Source: JAVBJV01 sp031555315 | Lineage (GTDB): Bacteria; Pseudomonadota; Alphaproteobacteria; Acetobacterales; Acetobacteraceae | DNA: 64,000 nt | Reading direction: 5' to 3' | NCBI GenBank assembly: GCA_031555315.1 | Contig: JAVBUO010000010.1 | Location: forward strand, 84,072 to 148,071 | Shown: positions 20,230 through 29,307 of the stretch, in pieces | Layout: the number at the start of each line of letters is the position of its first letter | Numbering within the stretch: the stretch's first letter is position 1 | The notes under the pieces: generated by a model | The model's database searches: none | What the model was told of the DNA's origin: nothing | What the model saw: the letters and a program-made list of their open reading frames with translations, nothing else | Program-made: the position numbers and the translations under genes

Positions 20230-21264
20230 ATGTTTGCGCTGAAAAACCTCTTGTCGGGAAGAAACGAAACCAAATCAGATACCCCGGAAGAGATCGTTAT
20301 TTCCCTGTATAAAGGCATCCTGCAACGCGGGGCCGATCCGGGCGGGTTGCAGCATTATTCCGAGCGGCTGGCTGGTGGCGCATCGGTCAAGCAGATTATC
20401 GACGATCTGTGTGCATCCGAGGAGTTTGCGCGCTTGGACCAACGGGCGAAACCGCCGGGCGAAAACCGGCGCCTGCTGGATCTGGCCCCCGCGATGGAGC
20501 TTGAACTGGATCTGCCGCCGGCTGAACTGGACCGGATGTGGGCGCATACGACCGAGGTTTGGGCGAACTATGGCGAAACCGATCCATATTGGTCCGTTCT
20601 GACCGACCCCAAATGGCACGCGAAAAACATGGACCGCGCAGAGAAGCTGGCGGCGTTCTATGAAACCGGCGAAGCGTCCATCGAGCGTCTGGAAGCCTGG
20701 TTGCGCCGCAACCAAGTCGAACTTGGGGCGGATGCCGTCTGTGCCGAATATGGCTGTGGTGTCGGGCGCGGCACGCTGTGGCTGGCACAGCGCTTCAAGC
20801 GTGTGATCGCGTTCGATATCTCGGAACCGCATCTGCGCGCTGCCGAGACCTATCTGGCGGGGCGCGGTGTCCATAACGTCGAATTCGTGCTGATGAAAGA
20901 CAAGAGCGATCTGTCCCGGCTGCAGGATTTCGATCTGCTGTTTTCAGAGATCGTGCTGCAACACAACCCGCCACCGATCATTCTCGATATTCTCGGGATC
21001 GTATTTTCGGGCGTCAGGAAGGGTGGTGTCTGCTTTTTCCAACTGCCGACCCATGCGATAGATTACGCTTTCCGTATCGAAGATTACTGGCAGAACGAAG
21101 CCAGCAAGAAAACGATGGAAACGCACTTCGTGCCGCAACACGAGATTCTGACGCTGGCCGAAAAGCACGACGTATTCGCGTTGGAGATTCAGCCTGATGG
21201 CTGGATCGGCCAGTCGACGCGCTGGATGTCCCATACGTTCCTGTTGCGGAAAACCGCAGCCTGA
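20230..21264 (+). CDS. DUF4214 domain fused to SAM-dependent methyltransferase
   Basis: 344 residues in two parts. Residues about 22-67 form a DUF4214-type helical repeat (ISLYKGILQRGADPGGLQHY then LCASEEFARL), a module usually seen in secreted, S-layer-like or glycan-modifying proteins. From about residue 95 there is a class I methyltransferase: CAEYGCGVGRGTLWLAQRF is motif I, VIAFDISEPHL motif II, and DLLFSEIVLQH motif IV. There is no signal peptide or TM segment, so it is probably cytosolic. The substrate is unknown; a sugar or surface polymer is a reasonable guess. It is monocistronic. Confidence 0.78.
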   Translation: MFALKNLLSGRNETKSDTPEEIVISLYKGILQRGADPGGLQHYSERLAGGASVKQIIDDLCASEEFARLDQRAKPPGENRRLLDLAPAMELELDLPPAELDRMWAHTTEVWANYGETDPYWSVLTDPKWHAKNMDRAEKLAAFYETGEASIERLEAWLRRNQVELGADAVCAEYGCGVGRGTLWLAQRFKRVIAFDISEPHLRAAETYLAGRGVHNVEFVLMKDKSDLSRLQDFDLLFSEIVLQHNPPPIILDILGIVFSGVRKGGVCFFQLPTHAIDYAFRIEDYWQNEASKKTMETHFVPQHEILTLAEKHDVFALEIQPDGWIGQSTRWMSHTFLLRKTAA

Positions 21265-21307
21265 ACCGTGGGGGGCGGGCATTACCGGGGAACAGGCCGG
21301 GAATGCT

Positions 21308-21757
21308 CTAACGGCGGTACTGGATGAAGGACGTGCGCTTGGCCAACGTGTCGTAGAGGGCGCGGCCGTCGCTGTTGTACTCCTGTGTCAGCCACCAGAC
21401 GCGCTCGCACTTGGCGGCATCGGCGGCCTTGTAAACGGCCTCGATCAGCGCGCGCCCGATCCCGCCGCCGCGCACCGTGGGATCGACGTAAAGGTCTTTC
21501 AGGTAACAGTCGTCAACCAGCGTCCAGGTGTTGGCGACGAAGATCCAGTGCACGATGCCGACCATCTTGCCATCACGCCAGGCCGCCAGCCCCCGAATGG
21601 TGCGTTCGTTCGGATCGATCAGCCGTGCCCAGGTTTTCTCGGTCACTTCGGTGGGCAGGTGGGCGCGATAATAGTGCTGATAGCCACGCCACAGCATTTC
21701 CCAGAACGACCGATCGGCGGCGGTCAGGGGGCACAGTGTCGGGGCGGGATGCAGCAT
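21308..21757 (-). CDS. GNAT-family N-acetyltransferase
   Basis: 149 residues. The acetyl-CoA pyrophosphate loop is in LYVDPTVRGGGIGRALIEAV (about residues 89-108), preceded by the beta-4 strand and followed by a YNSDGRALYDTLAKR segment as in diamine- or amino-acid-type GNATs. The substrate is not predictable. It converges on the methyltransferase gene and diverges from the 4-TM protein gene. Confidence 0.85.
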   Translation of the reverse strand: MLHPAPTLCPLTAADRSFWEMLWRGYQHYYRAHLPTEVTEKTWARLIDPNERTIRGLAAWRDGKMVGIVHWIFVANTWTLVDDCYLKDLYVDPTVRGGGIGRALIEAVYKAADAAKCERVWWLTQEYNSDGRALYDTLAKRTSFIQYRR

Positions 21758-21939
21758 GCCGGTATTCCTTCTGGGGCGTTGCTGGCCATGGTGCTCAAGA
21801 GTTGTTGGCTCGACAATAGAAAATCGTTTTGCACCTATAAGTGTATAAAAGTCGTTGGATATGCTCTCTGTGCGTTGACGGCGGCAGGGAGCTTTCGCAC
21901 GTTAAGGACGGTAAGAATTCCGGAAGGAAGAGTGAACTC

Positions 21940-22374
21940 ATGTCCAGTATCGGTCTGTCGGCCCATCTTCTGCTTGCCGGTATATGGCTTGGCTGCGTGC
22001 TGACCGAGTTTTTTTTCGAGCGCGCGCTGCTGGGCAAGGGGCGCGCGCAGGAACATATCCTCGCACATCTGCACAAGCGTGTGGATATGGTCGTGGAGCT
22101 GCCGGCCTTTTCATTGCTGGCGCTGCTGGGGCTCGTGCTGTTGCGCCACGCGACGCTGGACACGTTGCTGGCGGCAAAGATCGCCTGCGCGATGGTTGCA
22201 ATTCTGGCGAATATCTGGTGCATCCGGCTGGTCTTTCGGCGCGCGGCGGCCGCGGATGCCGCAGACTGGGACGGGTTCGACAAACTCGATCATCTGCAGC
22301 ACAAGATCGGCGCGGTGGTGTTGCTGGGGATTCTGGGGGCGCTGGTGTTGGGACTGATCCGGAGCGGAGGATGA
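21940..22374 (+). CDS. Four-helix integral membrane protein of unknown function
   Basis: 144 residues with about four hydrophobic helices (approximately 5-22, 52-70, 74-95 and 122-140). His9 and Trp15 in the first helix and a charged HKRVDM loop recall CopD- or DUF2214-type membrane proteins, but I cannot assign it. GGAAGGAAG lies 10 bases before the ATG; the frame also opens upstream in AT-rich sequence that looks non-coding. The DUF2891 gene begins 7 bp after the stop, suggesting a two-gene transcript. Confidence 0.65.
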   Translation: MSSIGLSAHLLLAGIWLGCVLTEFFFERALLGKGRAQEHILAHLHKRVDMVVELPAFSLLALLGLVLLRHATLDTLLAAKIACAMVAILANIWCIRLVFRRAAAADAADWDGFDKLDHLQHKIGAVVLLGILGALVLGLIRSGG

Positions 22375-22381
22375 GACATAG

Positions 22382-23380
22382 ATGCTGAACGAGGAACTGG
22401 CTGAGCGTTTTGCCCGCATCGCATTGGGACATGTGGGGCGCGAATATCCGAATTCGGTGCAGCATGTGTTTGCCGATGCGGATGATGTCGGCACGCCGCG
22501 CGCGCTGCATCCGGTGTTCTTCGGCAGTTTCGATTGGCATTCTTGCGTGCATGCGCACTGGATGCTCGCACATCTTCTGCGGCGTTTTCCGCAGATGGAA
22601 GTGGCGGCGGCGATCCGTGCGCATTTTGATGCGCGCTTGACCGCGGCGGCGGTCGCCGGCGAGTGCGCCTATATGAACCGCACCGTGGCGCGCGGATTTC
22701 AACGCCCTTACGGCTGGGGGTGGCTGCTGAAGCTGGCGTCGGAACTGTTACAGATGCCGGCGCATGCGTGGGCGGCAACGCTGGCGCCGCTCACCCAGAT
22801 CTTTGTGCAGCGCTATCATGCGTTTCTGCCGCAGGCGACATACCCGGTGCGGGTCGGCACACATTTCAACACCGCGTTCAGCCTGCGCGTGGCGGCGGAT
22901 TACGCCGATGCGGCACAGGATGCGTCGTTGCGCGATCTGCTGCGTGACACGGCATGGCGCTGGTTCGGCGTGGACGAAAACGCGCCTGCCTGGGGCGAGC
23001 CGAGCGGCGACGATTTCCTGTCCTCGACCCTGATCGAGGCCGAGTGCATGCGCCGTCTGCTGCCGCCGGAACGTTTTGCCGCATGGTTCGATCGGTTCCT
23101 GCCCGATATCGCGGCCGGCAGACCTGCCGTGCTGTTCACTCCCGCCACGGTCAGCGATCGCACCGACGGCAAGACCGCGCATCTGGACGGGCTGAACCTC
23201 AGCCGTGCGTGGTGCTGGCGGTCTTTGGCGATGGTGTTACCGGCAGGTGATATGCGTCGCGCGAAGATGCTGGCCGCGGCCGAGGCACACCTGCAGGCCG
23301 GCCTGCCGCATGTGGCGGGCGATTACATGGGCGAGCACTGGCTGGCGAGTTATGCGGTGCTGGCGATGGGCGACGCCTGA
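22382..23380 (+). CDS. DUF2891 domain protein
   Basis: 332 residues matching the DUF2891 pattern: PVFFGSFDWHSCVHAHWML (residues about 45-63), a YGWGWLLKL segment in the middle, FNTAFSLRVAADYA, and a C-terminal NLSRAWCWRSLA. It is predicted all-alpha, cytosolic and probably enzymatic (conserved Asp/His/Trp as in alpha/alpha-barrel glycan enzymes), but no function is established to my knowledge. It follows the 4-TM gene by 7 bp and ends 9 bp from the convergent cdsA. Confidence 0.8.
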   Translation: MLNEELAERFARIALGHVGREYPNSVQHVFADADDVGTPRALHPVFFGSFDWHSCVHAHWMLAHLLRRFPQMEVAAAIRAHFDARLTAAAVAGECAYMNRTVARGFQRPYGWGWLLKLASELLQMPAHAWAATLAPLTQIFVQRYHAFLPQATYPVRVGTHFNTAFSLRVAADYADAAQDASLRDLLRDTAWRWFGVDENAPAWGEPSGDDFLSSTLIEAECMRRLLPPERFAAWFDRFLPDIAAGRPAVLFTPATVSDRTDGKTAHLDGLNLSRAWCWRSLAMVLPAGDMRRAKMLAAAEAHLQAGLPHVAGDYMGEHWLASYAVLAMGDA

Positions 23381-23389
23381 CCGATCCGC

Positions 23390-24316
23390 TCAGGTGAACC
23401 AGTAGCGCGTTACGTGGAAAAACAGCGGCGCGGAGAAGGTGATGGAATCAAGACGATCGAGCACGCCGCCGTGCCCTTCGATCACATACCCCCAGTCCTT
23501 GGCTTTCAGGTCGCGCTTGATGGCCGACAGCACGAAACCGCCGAAGAAGCCGGCGGTTACGATCAGCACGCAGATCCCGGCGGCTTGCAATGGCGAGAAC
23601 GGCGTGATCGGGTAGAGCAGCGTGCCGATGGCGACGGCCGTCAGCCCGCCGCCGATCAGTCCTTCCAGCGTCTTTGATGGGCTGATGTTCGGTGAAAACC
23701 GCGTGCGGCCGATCAGCTTTCCCCACACGTACTGAAACACGTCCGACAGCTGCACCACGACGACCAGATAGACCAGCAGCAGGAATGGCGGCGTGGAAAC
23801 GTCGAGCATCAGCAGCGCGGGTGCATGGCTGATGGCATAGACGGTCAGCATCAGCCCCCATTGCACCCGCGCGGTGCGGGCCAGGAATTCGCCGGTGTCT
23901 CCGGCCAGAGTCATGACGGCGGACAGCACCAGGAACGCGTAGACCGGCACGAAGATGGAAAAAAGACCGTACCAGTTCATCCACAGCAGCGCATACTGGA
24001 TGGGCAGCACGACGAAGAACGACAGAAACAACGCCAGGTGATCGCCGCGCCGCGATGGCGTCAGCGTCCAGAATTCGCGCAGTGCGACGAACGACAGCAG
24101 CGCGAACAGAACGACGGTTGCTGTCTGGCCGAGATAGACCGCGCCGCCAAAGACCACGACCATCACCCACCAAGCCCGGATGCGCGCGTTCAGGTTGTCG
24201 ATGGTGGCGATCGCCTTGGCGTCCGTTGCACGCCGCGCCAGCACGAAGCCGATCAGACTGGCGACACCCAGAAAGGTCAGAATGGCGCCGAGGACGATGA
24301 GGAACGCGGTGTTCAT
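23390..24316 (-). CDS. cdsA: Phosphatidate cytidylyltransferase (CdsA/YnbB-like)
   Basis: A 308-residue, multi-spanning enzyme that makes CDP-diacylglycerol from phosphatidate and CTP. The CDS signature lies at the C-terminal side: NISPSKTLEGLIGG, then IKRDLKAKDWGYVIEGHGGVLDRLDS, with the catalytic Asp residues of that loop. It is the last gene of a three-gene operon behind a PlsC-like acyltransferase and a CDP-alcohol phosphatidyltransferase, joined by ATGA overlaps. The operon resembles enterobacterial ynb genes, so this may be an accessory copy rather than the only CdsA. Confidence 0.88.
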   Translation of the reverse strand: MNTAFLIVLGAILTFLGVASLIGFVLARRATDAKAIATIDNLNARIRAWWVMVVVFGGAVYLGQTATVVLFALLSFVALREFWTLTPSRRGDHLALFLSFFVVLPIQYALLWMNWYGLFSIFVPVYAFLVLSAVMTLAGDTGEFLARTARVQWGLMLTVYAISHAPALLMLDVSTPPFLLLVYLVVVVQLSDVFQYVWGKLIGRTRFSPNISPSKTLEGLIGGGLTAVAIGTLLYPITPFSPLQAAGICVLIVTAGFFGGFVLSAIKRDLKAKDWGYVIEGHGGVLDRLDSITFSAPLFFHVTRYWFT

Positions 24317-24933
24317 GATGCCTTGTCCGGTTCGGCAAGGGCGAGAACGGCATCGCGCGCCCGGTTCAGGAAGTCGGGTTTGGTTTCGCCCGGCTCGAGG
24401 TGCAGCGGAGTACCGAAGCGGGCGGTGCAGGTGATGGGCACCAGCAGGAAACTGCCCTTGGGCATGATGCGTCGCAGATTGTCGAGGTAGACGGGGACCA
24501 GTTCGACATCGGGGAATTTCCGCGCCAGGCGGAACAGCCCGCCGCGGAAAGGGCCAATCTCCTCGGTGTTGCTGCGGGTGCCCTCGGGGAAGATCAGGAT
24601 CGAACGGCCGCTGTCCAGCACGCGCTCAAGATCGCTCATCGTATCGTTGTGCCGGGTCGGTTTGCGGTCGACCAGAATGGCGCGCAGCCCTTTCACGGCG
24701 ATCAAGCGGCGCAGCGCGCTGGCCTCCCAGTAGTCCTTGGCGGCGACGGGGTGGGTGCGCCGGCGCACCTGCCAAGGCAGCGCGGCCATCACGGCGATGG
24801 TGTCGAAATGGCTCGAATGATTGGCGAAATAGATACGCCGGCGGGTGTCCGGCGCACAGCCGCGCCAGTCGCTGCGCGCGCCGACCAGAAGGCGGACGAA
24901 ACCGACCAGCAGACGGCGGAACAGCGCGGTCAT
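24313..24933 (-). CDS. 1-acyl-glycerol-3-phosphate acyltransferase (PlsC-like)
   Basis: 206 residues. The acyltransferase motif I is NHSSHFD (about 39-45, the NHxSxxD variant) and motif III is FPEGTRS (about 117-123), both catalytic or substrate-binding in lysophospholipid acyltransferases. It would acylate lysophosphatidate on the cytosolic face of the membrane to supply phosphatidate for the adjacent CdsA-like enzyme. The ATG at 24933 overlaps the upstream gene stop as ATGA; the longer frame upstream lies inside that gene. Confidence 0.88.
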   Translation of the reverse strand: MTALFRRLLVGFVRLLVGARSDWRGCAPDTRRRIYFANHSSHFDTIAVMAALPWQVRRRTHPVAAKDYWEASALRRLIAVKGLRAILVDRKPTRHNDTMSDLERVLDSGRSILIFPEGTRSNTEEIGPFRGGLFRLARKFPDVELVPVYLDNLRRIMPKGSFLLVPITCTARFGTPLHLEPGETKPDFLNRARDAVLALAEPDKAS

Positions 24934-25574
24934 GCCCGTTCCAGCCCTCTGGCGATGGCCAGTGTGCGCGTGGCGCAGGTAACGGCGCTGCCGAGCGCGA
25001 TCAGCGCGATCGTTGCCAGCAGGGTCCAGGATGTGCCGGCGAAGAACCATTCGATGCATTGCACCAGCAGCCCGGCGGTCAGCAGCGCCATGCGGCGTTG
25101 CTTGGCCATGATGCCGGAGAAGTCCTGCGCCAGCCCGACCGAACCGCCGAACACCCGGATATAGGCGGTCAACGCCGCCAGCAGCGCGGCCGCCCAGCCG
25201 AGCCAGCCGACGCCTGCGGCATAGCCGGCGGGGATCAGGAACAGAGTGTCGGCGATGCGGTCGGGGAATTCGTTATAGATCGGCCCGACTTTGGTTTTAT
25301 GCCCACCCTCGATCGCCACCATGCCGTCGAGAAGATTGCAAACCAGCCGCAACTGCACGCACAACGCCGCCCCGATCCAGGCGAGGGGATGGTGAAAGCA
25401 CGCCAGCAGCACAGCGCCGATGGCGGCGAAGACGATGGAGAGGACAGAGATACTGTTCGGCGTGACGCCACCGTGTGCCAGACGGGTGCTTAGCGCAATG
25501 GCCCAAGCCGAAGAACGACTGGCGATCGGCCGCCGCGCCGGTTGTAGATCGTGCGCCTGGGTCATCCGGTTCAT
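24930..25574 (-). CDS. CDP-alcohol phosphatidyltransferase family protein (YnjF/YnbA-like)
   Basis: 214 residues, six or so membrane helices. The family motif is recognisable at NLLDGMVA...G...N...D, but with Asn at the positions of the first and third aspartates and no Arg after the Ala. I believe this variant is typical of the YnjF-like subgroup, though that is from memory. The enzyme should move a phosphatidyl group from CDP-diacylglycerol to an unidentified alcohol. It is the first gene of the operon with plsC-like and cdsA genes, which supply its lipid substrate. Confidence 0.8.
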   Translation of the reverse strand: MNRMTQAHDLQPARRPIASRSSAWAIALSTRLAHGGVTPNSISVLSIVFAAIGAVLLACFHHPLAWIGAALCVQLRLVCNLLDGMVAIEGGHKTKVGPIYNEFPDRIADTLFLIPAGYAAGVGWLGWAAALLAALTAYIRVFGGSVGLAQDFSGIMAKQRRMALLTAGLLVQCIEWFFAGTSWTLLATIALIALGSAVTCATRTLAIARGLERA

Positions 25575-25720
25575 CCAATGGGTGAGCGTAGTGGTAGATC
25601 AGGCGTGACGAAAGGGGAAACGGTTTCTGGTGCCGAGGTCGGGTGGTGTTCGGGCAGGACGGTGCGGCGCTGCAACGAGCGGCACGAGAATATGCGCTGG
25701 CCGGCTTGCGGGCATTGCAT

Positions 25721-27553
25721 TCATCCCTGTTGTTGATTGTTCTCTGGTTTGGGTAGTGTGTTGGCGGCATAGATCATATCAGCCAGTGCGGTGATGCGTT
25801 CCCGAAGGTCCAGTGGGCCGAGATCGGCTGACGTTTCGCATACCCTGCGTGCCACCTTCACTTTATCGACATCTTTCACGGTTTCCTGCCTGCCTGTGGG
25901 ATTTTGGGCCGGATACCGTTTGTAGTGGAGTGCATGAGAAAACGGATCGCTTTTTCCGGCTGGTTTTACATAGTTGGCGTGAGTTGATTGGACGGCCTCT
26001 TGGAGGAGTGTGTGAAGGACATAGTTTTCGATCTCGCGCCCTTGGGTGACCCAGGCAATACCACCATGTTCTTCGAATTCTTTGATGAGACGCTGTTTTG
26101 TGTTGTTGATAGGGGTCTGATCGTCGTTCTTATCGCTGTCGATGACAATGGCGAGGTTGCGATTCAATTGGCGCAGGGCGATGAATCCGCTCACTTCATC
26201 GTCTTCTGCCGACAGGTGACTTAGCAGGCGGCCACCGTAGAACATGATCGAGTAATGCGTGCCTTCGATAAGATCGGGAGCAACGGCTTTCAGCCAGTGT
26301 TGGATATAGATCCGGTCCGACGGTCCTTCGACCCAGATGATCGCATTGGTCTGGAGCAGATCGGAAGCGTGGTAGCCAAGATCGGTGCAAATGTTGAAAC
26401 GCTCGCGCTTGAGCGTTGCGTTAGTGATGCGGGTTGTGCCGTCTTTCTGCCAGACCCGGTATATCGAAGCTCCGGGGGTGTCGATGAATGCAGCCGAGTG
26501 TGTGGCGATGAAATACTGATTGGTGGTGTGCTGGCGCAGATAGTCGATCAGCCTGCGTTGCAGCAGTGGATGCAGGTGGAGTTCCGGTTCTTCGAGGCAT
26601 ACGATCTGCTGCTCGGTGATTGTGCAGAAGGCGGCCAGCATGATAACCTGATGAATGCCGGTGCCGAGGTTACCGAGTGGAAGAACTCTATCGTCCATAC
26701 GGACGAGCAGGTGCTTGCGATCATGCGGCACCTCGATGCGCGCTTGCGGGTGATTGGTGACGGTGCGGAGAAAGCTGTTGATGCGTTCGAATAACGCAGC
26801 CTCTTCACGTTTGTCATGATCAGGGTTTTGCAATTCTGCAAGTCGGTCGATGAGGCCTGAGCCGCTAAAATCCCCAAAGTCCTCACCTTTAGAGCCGATG
26901 CGGCGTAATGCCGGAATAAATTTTATGCTGGGTAGGTTGAGGGACTGTGCTGAGATAATTTTATGAATTGTTTCCGGAAACCAGTGGCGCTGAAAACCTC
27001 CTCCATCTTGCATGGTAAGTGTTTTCCAGAGAGACTTCCATTCATTTTCATTTATTATAGATTTTGCTTCGATATGATCACGGAGAAATCGCAGTTTAGG
27101 GGTGTCTTTATAAGGGGGTATATTTTTTGGCCATAGAAAACCATCTGGGGCGAGCCATTCAATTATAGTTTTCAGAAGGCTTTGAGTGGTTTGAATCAGA
27201 CGGGTGTTATGGCTTCCTAACTCACCAACAGGTCTTATCTTATAAGAAGTTTCCAACGCTATAGCCGTCGGAATCCCGACAGCGACGGCAATCTCGCCGG
27301 AGATTCGGGAGTGATGAGTATCAAGTGGAGGGATGTCTGGTATCGGCTGGCTGCGGCTACTGTGACTAAGATGAATCTGAGTTATCGGAAGATACCGAGC
27401 AATCGCATCAAGTATCGTCGATTTCCCCGCGTTGTTGGGGCCGATGAAAAAATTGAAGTCGGTAAACCCGGTTGCTTCCTGATACTCGGGGCCGATCCCT
27501 CGAAAGTTCCGAATAGCCAGTGCATGCAAGAAAACCGACAAGGCATCCCCCAA
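25721..27553 (-). CDS. OLD-family endonuclease (ABC-type ATPase plus TOPRIM), stand-alone
   Basis: 610 residues. The N-terminal SMC/ABC-like ATPase has Walker A GPNNAGKST (38-46) and Walker B CLEEPELHLHP. The C-terminal TOPRIM domain shows IIWVEGPSD (catalytic Glu) and VIDSDKND (DxD). Together these define OLD nucleases, linked to phage exclusion (P2 Old) and, with a GajB helicase, to Gabija. No helicase or reverse transcriptase lies beside it, so it fits class 1. The sequence is visibly less GC-rich than its neighbours, especially at 26900-27250, suggesting acquisition by transfer. Confidence 0.88.
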   Translation of the reverse strand: MGDALSVFLHALAIRNFRGIGPEYQEATGFTDFNFFIGPNNAGKSTILDAIARYLPITQIHLSHSSRSQPIPDIPPLDTHHSRISGEIAVAVGIPTAIALETSYKIRPVGELGSHNTRLIQTTQSLLKTIIEWLAPDGFLWPKNIPPYKDTPKLRFLRDHIEAKSIINENEWKSLWKTLTMQDGGGFQRHWFPETIHKIISAQSLNLPSIKFIPALRRIGSKGEDFGDFSGSGLIDRLAELQNPDHDKREEAALFERINSFLRTVTNHPQARIEVPHDRKHLLVRMDDRVLPLGNLGTGIHQVIMLAAFCTITEQQIVCLEEPELHLHPLLQRRLIDYLRQHTTNQYFIATHSAAFIDTPGASIYRVWQKDGTTRITNATLKRERFNICTDLGYHASDLLQTNAIIWVEGPSDRIYIQHWLKAVAPDLIEGTHYSIMFYGGRLLSHLSAEDDEVSGFIALRQLNRNLAIVIDSDKNDDQTPINNTKQRLIKEFEEHGGIAWVTQGREIENYVLHTLLQEAVQSTHANYVKPAGKSDPFSHALHYKRYPAQNPTGRQETVKDVDKVKVARRVCETSADLGPLDLRERITALADMIYAANTLPKPENNQQQG

Positions 27554-27605
27554 TCACAATCCAGTCAAAGCAGATTGGGCTATCTTATCGGTAATTTCGA
27601 TTCCA

Positions 27606-28700
27606 TCACACATTGAACCTGAACAGCATCACATCCCCGTCCTTCACCACGTATTCCTTGCCTTCCACCCGCATCTTGCCAGCTTCCTTCGCGCCGACAT
27701 CGCCCTTGTGCGCGATGTAATCGTCGTAAGCGATCACTTCGGCGGCGATGAAGCCGCGTTCGAAGTCGTTGTGGATCACCGCCGCCGCCTGCGGGGCCTT
27801 GGTGCCGCGGACGATGGTCCAGGCGCGGGCCTCCTTGGGGCCGCAGGTGAAATAGGTGATCAGACCCAGCAGGTCGTAGCCGGCGCGGATGATGCGGTCG
27901 AGACCGCTGTCCTCGAGCCCCAGACCGCTGAGGAACTCGGCCTTGTCGGCCTCGGCGAGCTGGCTGATCTCGGCCTCGATCGCGGCCGAGACGATCACCG
28001 CGCGCGCGCCTTCGGCCTTGGCGCGTTCGAACACGCGGGCGCTCTGCGCATTGCCGGCAGCGGCGCTGGCTTCCTCGACGTTGCACACATACAGCACCGG
28101 TTTCGAGGTCATCAGTTGCAGCGCGCGCGCCGCGGCGGCCTTGTCGGCCGGGATCGCCGTGCGCGCCGGTTTGCCGTCCTGCAGCGCGGCGACGATCGGC
28201 TCGATCAGTTCGACTTGCGCCGCCGATTCCTTGTCGCCGCCGCGCGCCTTCTTCACCAGCGCGGGCAGGCGTTTTTCCAGGCTCTCCAGATCGGCGAGCA
28301 TCAGTTCGGTTTCCACCGTTTCGGCATCGCGGATCGGGTCGATGCTGCCTTCGACATGGGTGATGTCGGTATCCTCGAAGCAGCGCAGCACGTGGATGAT
28401 GGCGTCGACCTCGCGGATGTTGGCGAGGAACTGGTTGCCCAGACCTTCGCCGCGCGAGGCGCCGCGCACCAGCCCGGCGATATCGACGAATTCCAGGCTG
28501 GTCGGCACGGTCTTCTGCGACTTGCCGATCCTGGTCAGCATGTCCAGCCGCGCATCCGGGACCGCCACGCGCCCGACATTGGGTTCGATGGTGCAGAACG
28601 GATAATTCGCCGCCTGGGCCGAGGCGGTCGCCGTCAGCGCGTTGAACAGCGTGGATTTGCCGACGTTCGGCAGGCCAACGATGCCGCAGTTGAAACCCAT
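27606..28700 (-). CDS. ychF: Ribosome-binding ATPase YchF (OLA1 family)
   Basis: A 364-residue Obg-family P-loop protein that prefers ATP over GTP. G1 is GLPNVGKS (9-16); the G4 motif reads NVEE rather than NKxD, which explains the ATP preference; a TGS domain forms the C-terminus. It binds ribosomes and is linked to stress and redox responses. It is the last gene of the rplY-pth-ychF run, 16 bp after pth, a common arrangement in alphaproteobacteria. Confidence 0.96.
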   Translation of the reverse strand: MGFNCGIVGLPNVGKSTLFNALTATASAQAANYPFCTIEPNVGRVAVPDARLDMLTRIGKSQKTVPTSLEFVDIAGLVRGASRGEGLGNQFLANIREVDAIIHVLRCFEDTDITHVEGSIDPIRDAETVETELMLADLESLEKRLPALVKKARGGDKESAAQVELIEPIVAALQDGKPARTAIPADKAAAARALQLMTSKPVLYVCNVEEASAAAGNAQSARVFERAKAEGARAVIVSAAIEAEISQLAEADKAEFLSGLGLEDSGLDRIIRAGYDLLGLITYFTCGPKEARAWTIVRGTKAPQAAAVIHNDFERGFIAAEVIAYDDYIAHKGDVGAKEAGKMRVEGKEYVVKDGDVMLFRFNV

Positions 28701-28716
28701 GATGTGCCTCGGTTCG

Positions 28717-29301
28717 TTACTTCGTGTCGGTCGTGGGGGCCAGGTGCGCCACCCGCGTCATATAATCTTCCGCCTTGCCGGCGGCCAGCAGCGGCGCGGC
28801 ATCGGCGATGGCGTCCAGAAACGGGACCAGCCAGGCGACATCGTGTTTGGAGAAATCGCCCAGCACATGGCCGGTGACTTTTTCCTTCATGCCCGGATGG
28901 CCGATGCCAAGCCGCACGCGCCAGTAATCCTGCGTGCCCAGCTGGCGGTCCATGCTGCGCAGGCCGTTGTGCCCGGCAGCGCCGCCGCCTTTCTTCACGC
29001 GCATCTTGCCGGGCGTTAAGTCCAGCTCGTCGTGAAAGGCGGTGATGTCGCCGGGCGCGATCCTGTAGAACGCGGCGGCTTCCTGCACGGCGGTGCCGGA
29101 CAGGTTCATGTAGGTCATCGGTTTCAGCGCCAGAATCTTTTCGCCGTCGATCGAACCTTCGGCGGTCAGACCCTTGAAACGTTTCCGCCACGGGGAAAAC
29201 CCGTGGCGGAGTGCGATCGTGTCGACCGCCATGAAGCCGATGTTGTGGCGCTGGCGCGCCATGGAGGGCTCGGGGTTGCCGAGCCCTACCCACAGCTTCA
29301 T
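28717..29301 (-). CDS. pth: Peptidyl-tRNA hydrolase
   Basis: 194 residues. Cleaves peptidyl-tRNA released from stalled ribosomes so that tRNA can be reused. The motif GLGNPEPSMARQRHNIGF (6-23) contains the catalytic His and the substrate Asn; FHDELDL and GGGAAGHNGLRS follow in order. The PEPSMARQR loop differs from the E. coli form but, as I recall it, is common in alphaproteobacteria. It lies 6 bp after rplY. Confidence 0.96.
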   Translation of the reverse strand: MKLWVGLGNPEPSMARQRHNIGFMAVDTIALRHGFSPWRKRFKGLTAEGSIDGEKILALKPMTYMNLSGTAVQEAAAFYRIAPGDITAFHDELDLTPGKMRVKKGGGAAGHNGLRSMDRQLGTQDYWRVRLGIGHPGMKEKVTGHVLGDFSKHDVAWLVPFLDAIADAAPLLAAGKAEDYMTRVAHLAPTTDTK

Positions 29302-29307
29302 CGCGAA

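Noticed and set aside
25575..25720. Attachment site or repeat flanking the OLD nuclease
   Set aside because: I looked for direct repeats at both ends of 25721-27553 and for an integrase or tRNA and saw none.
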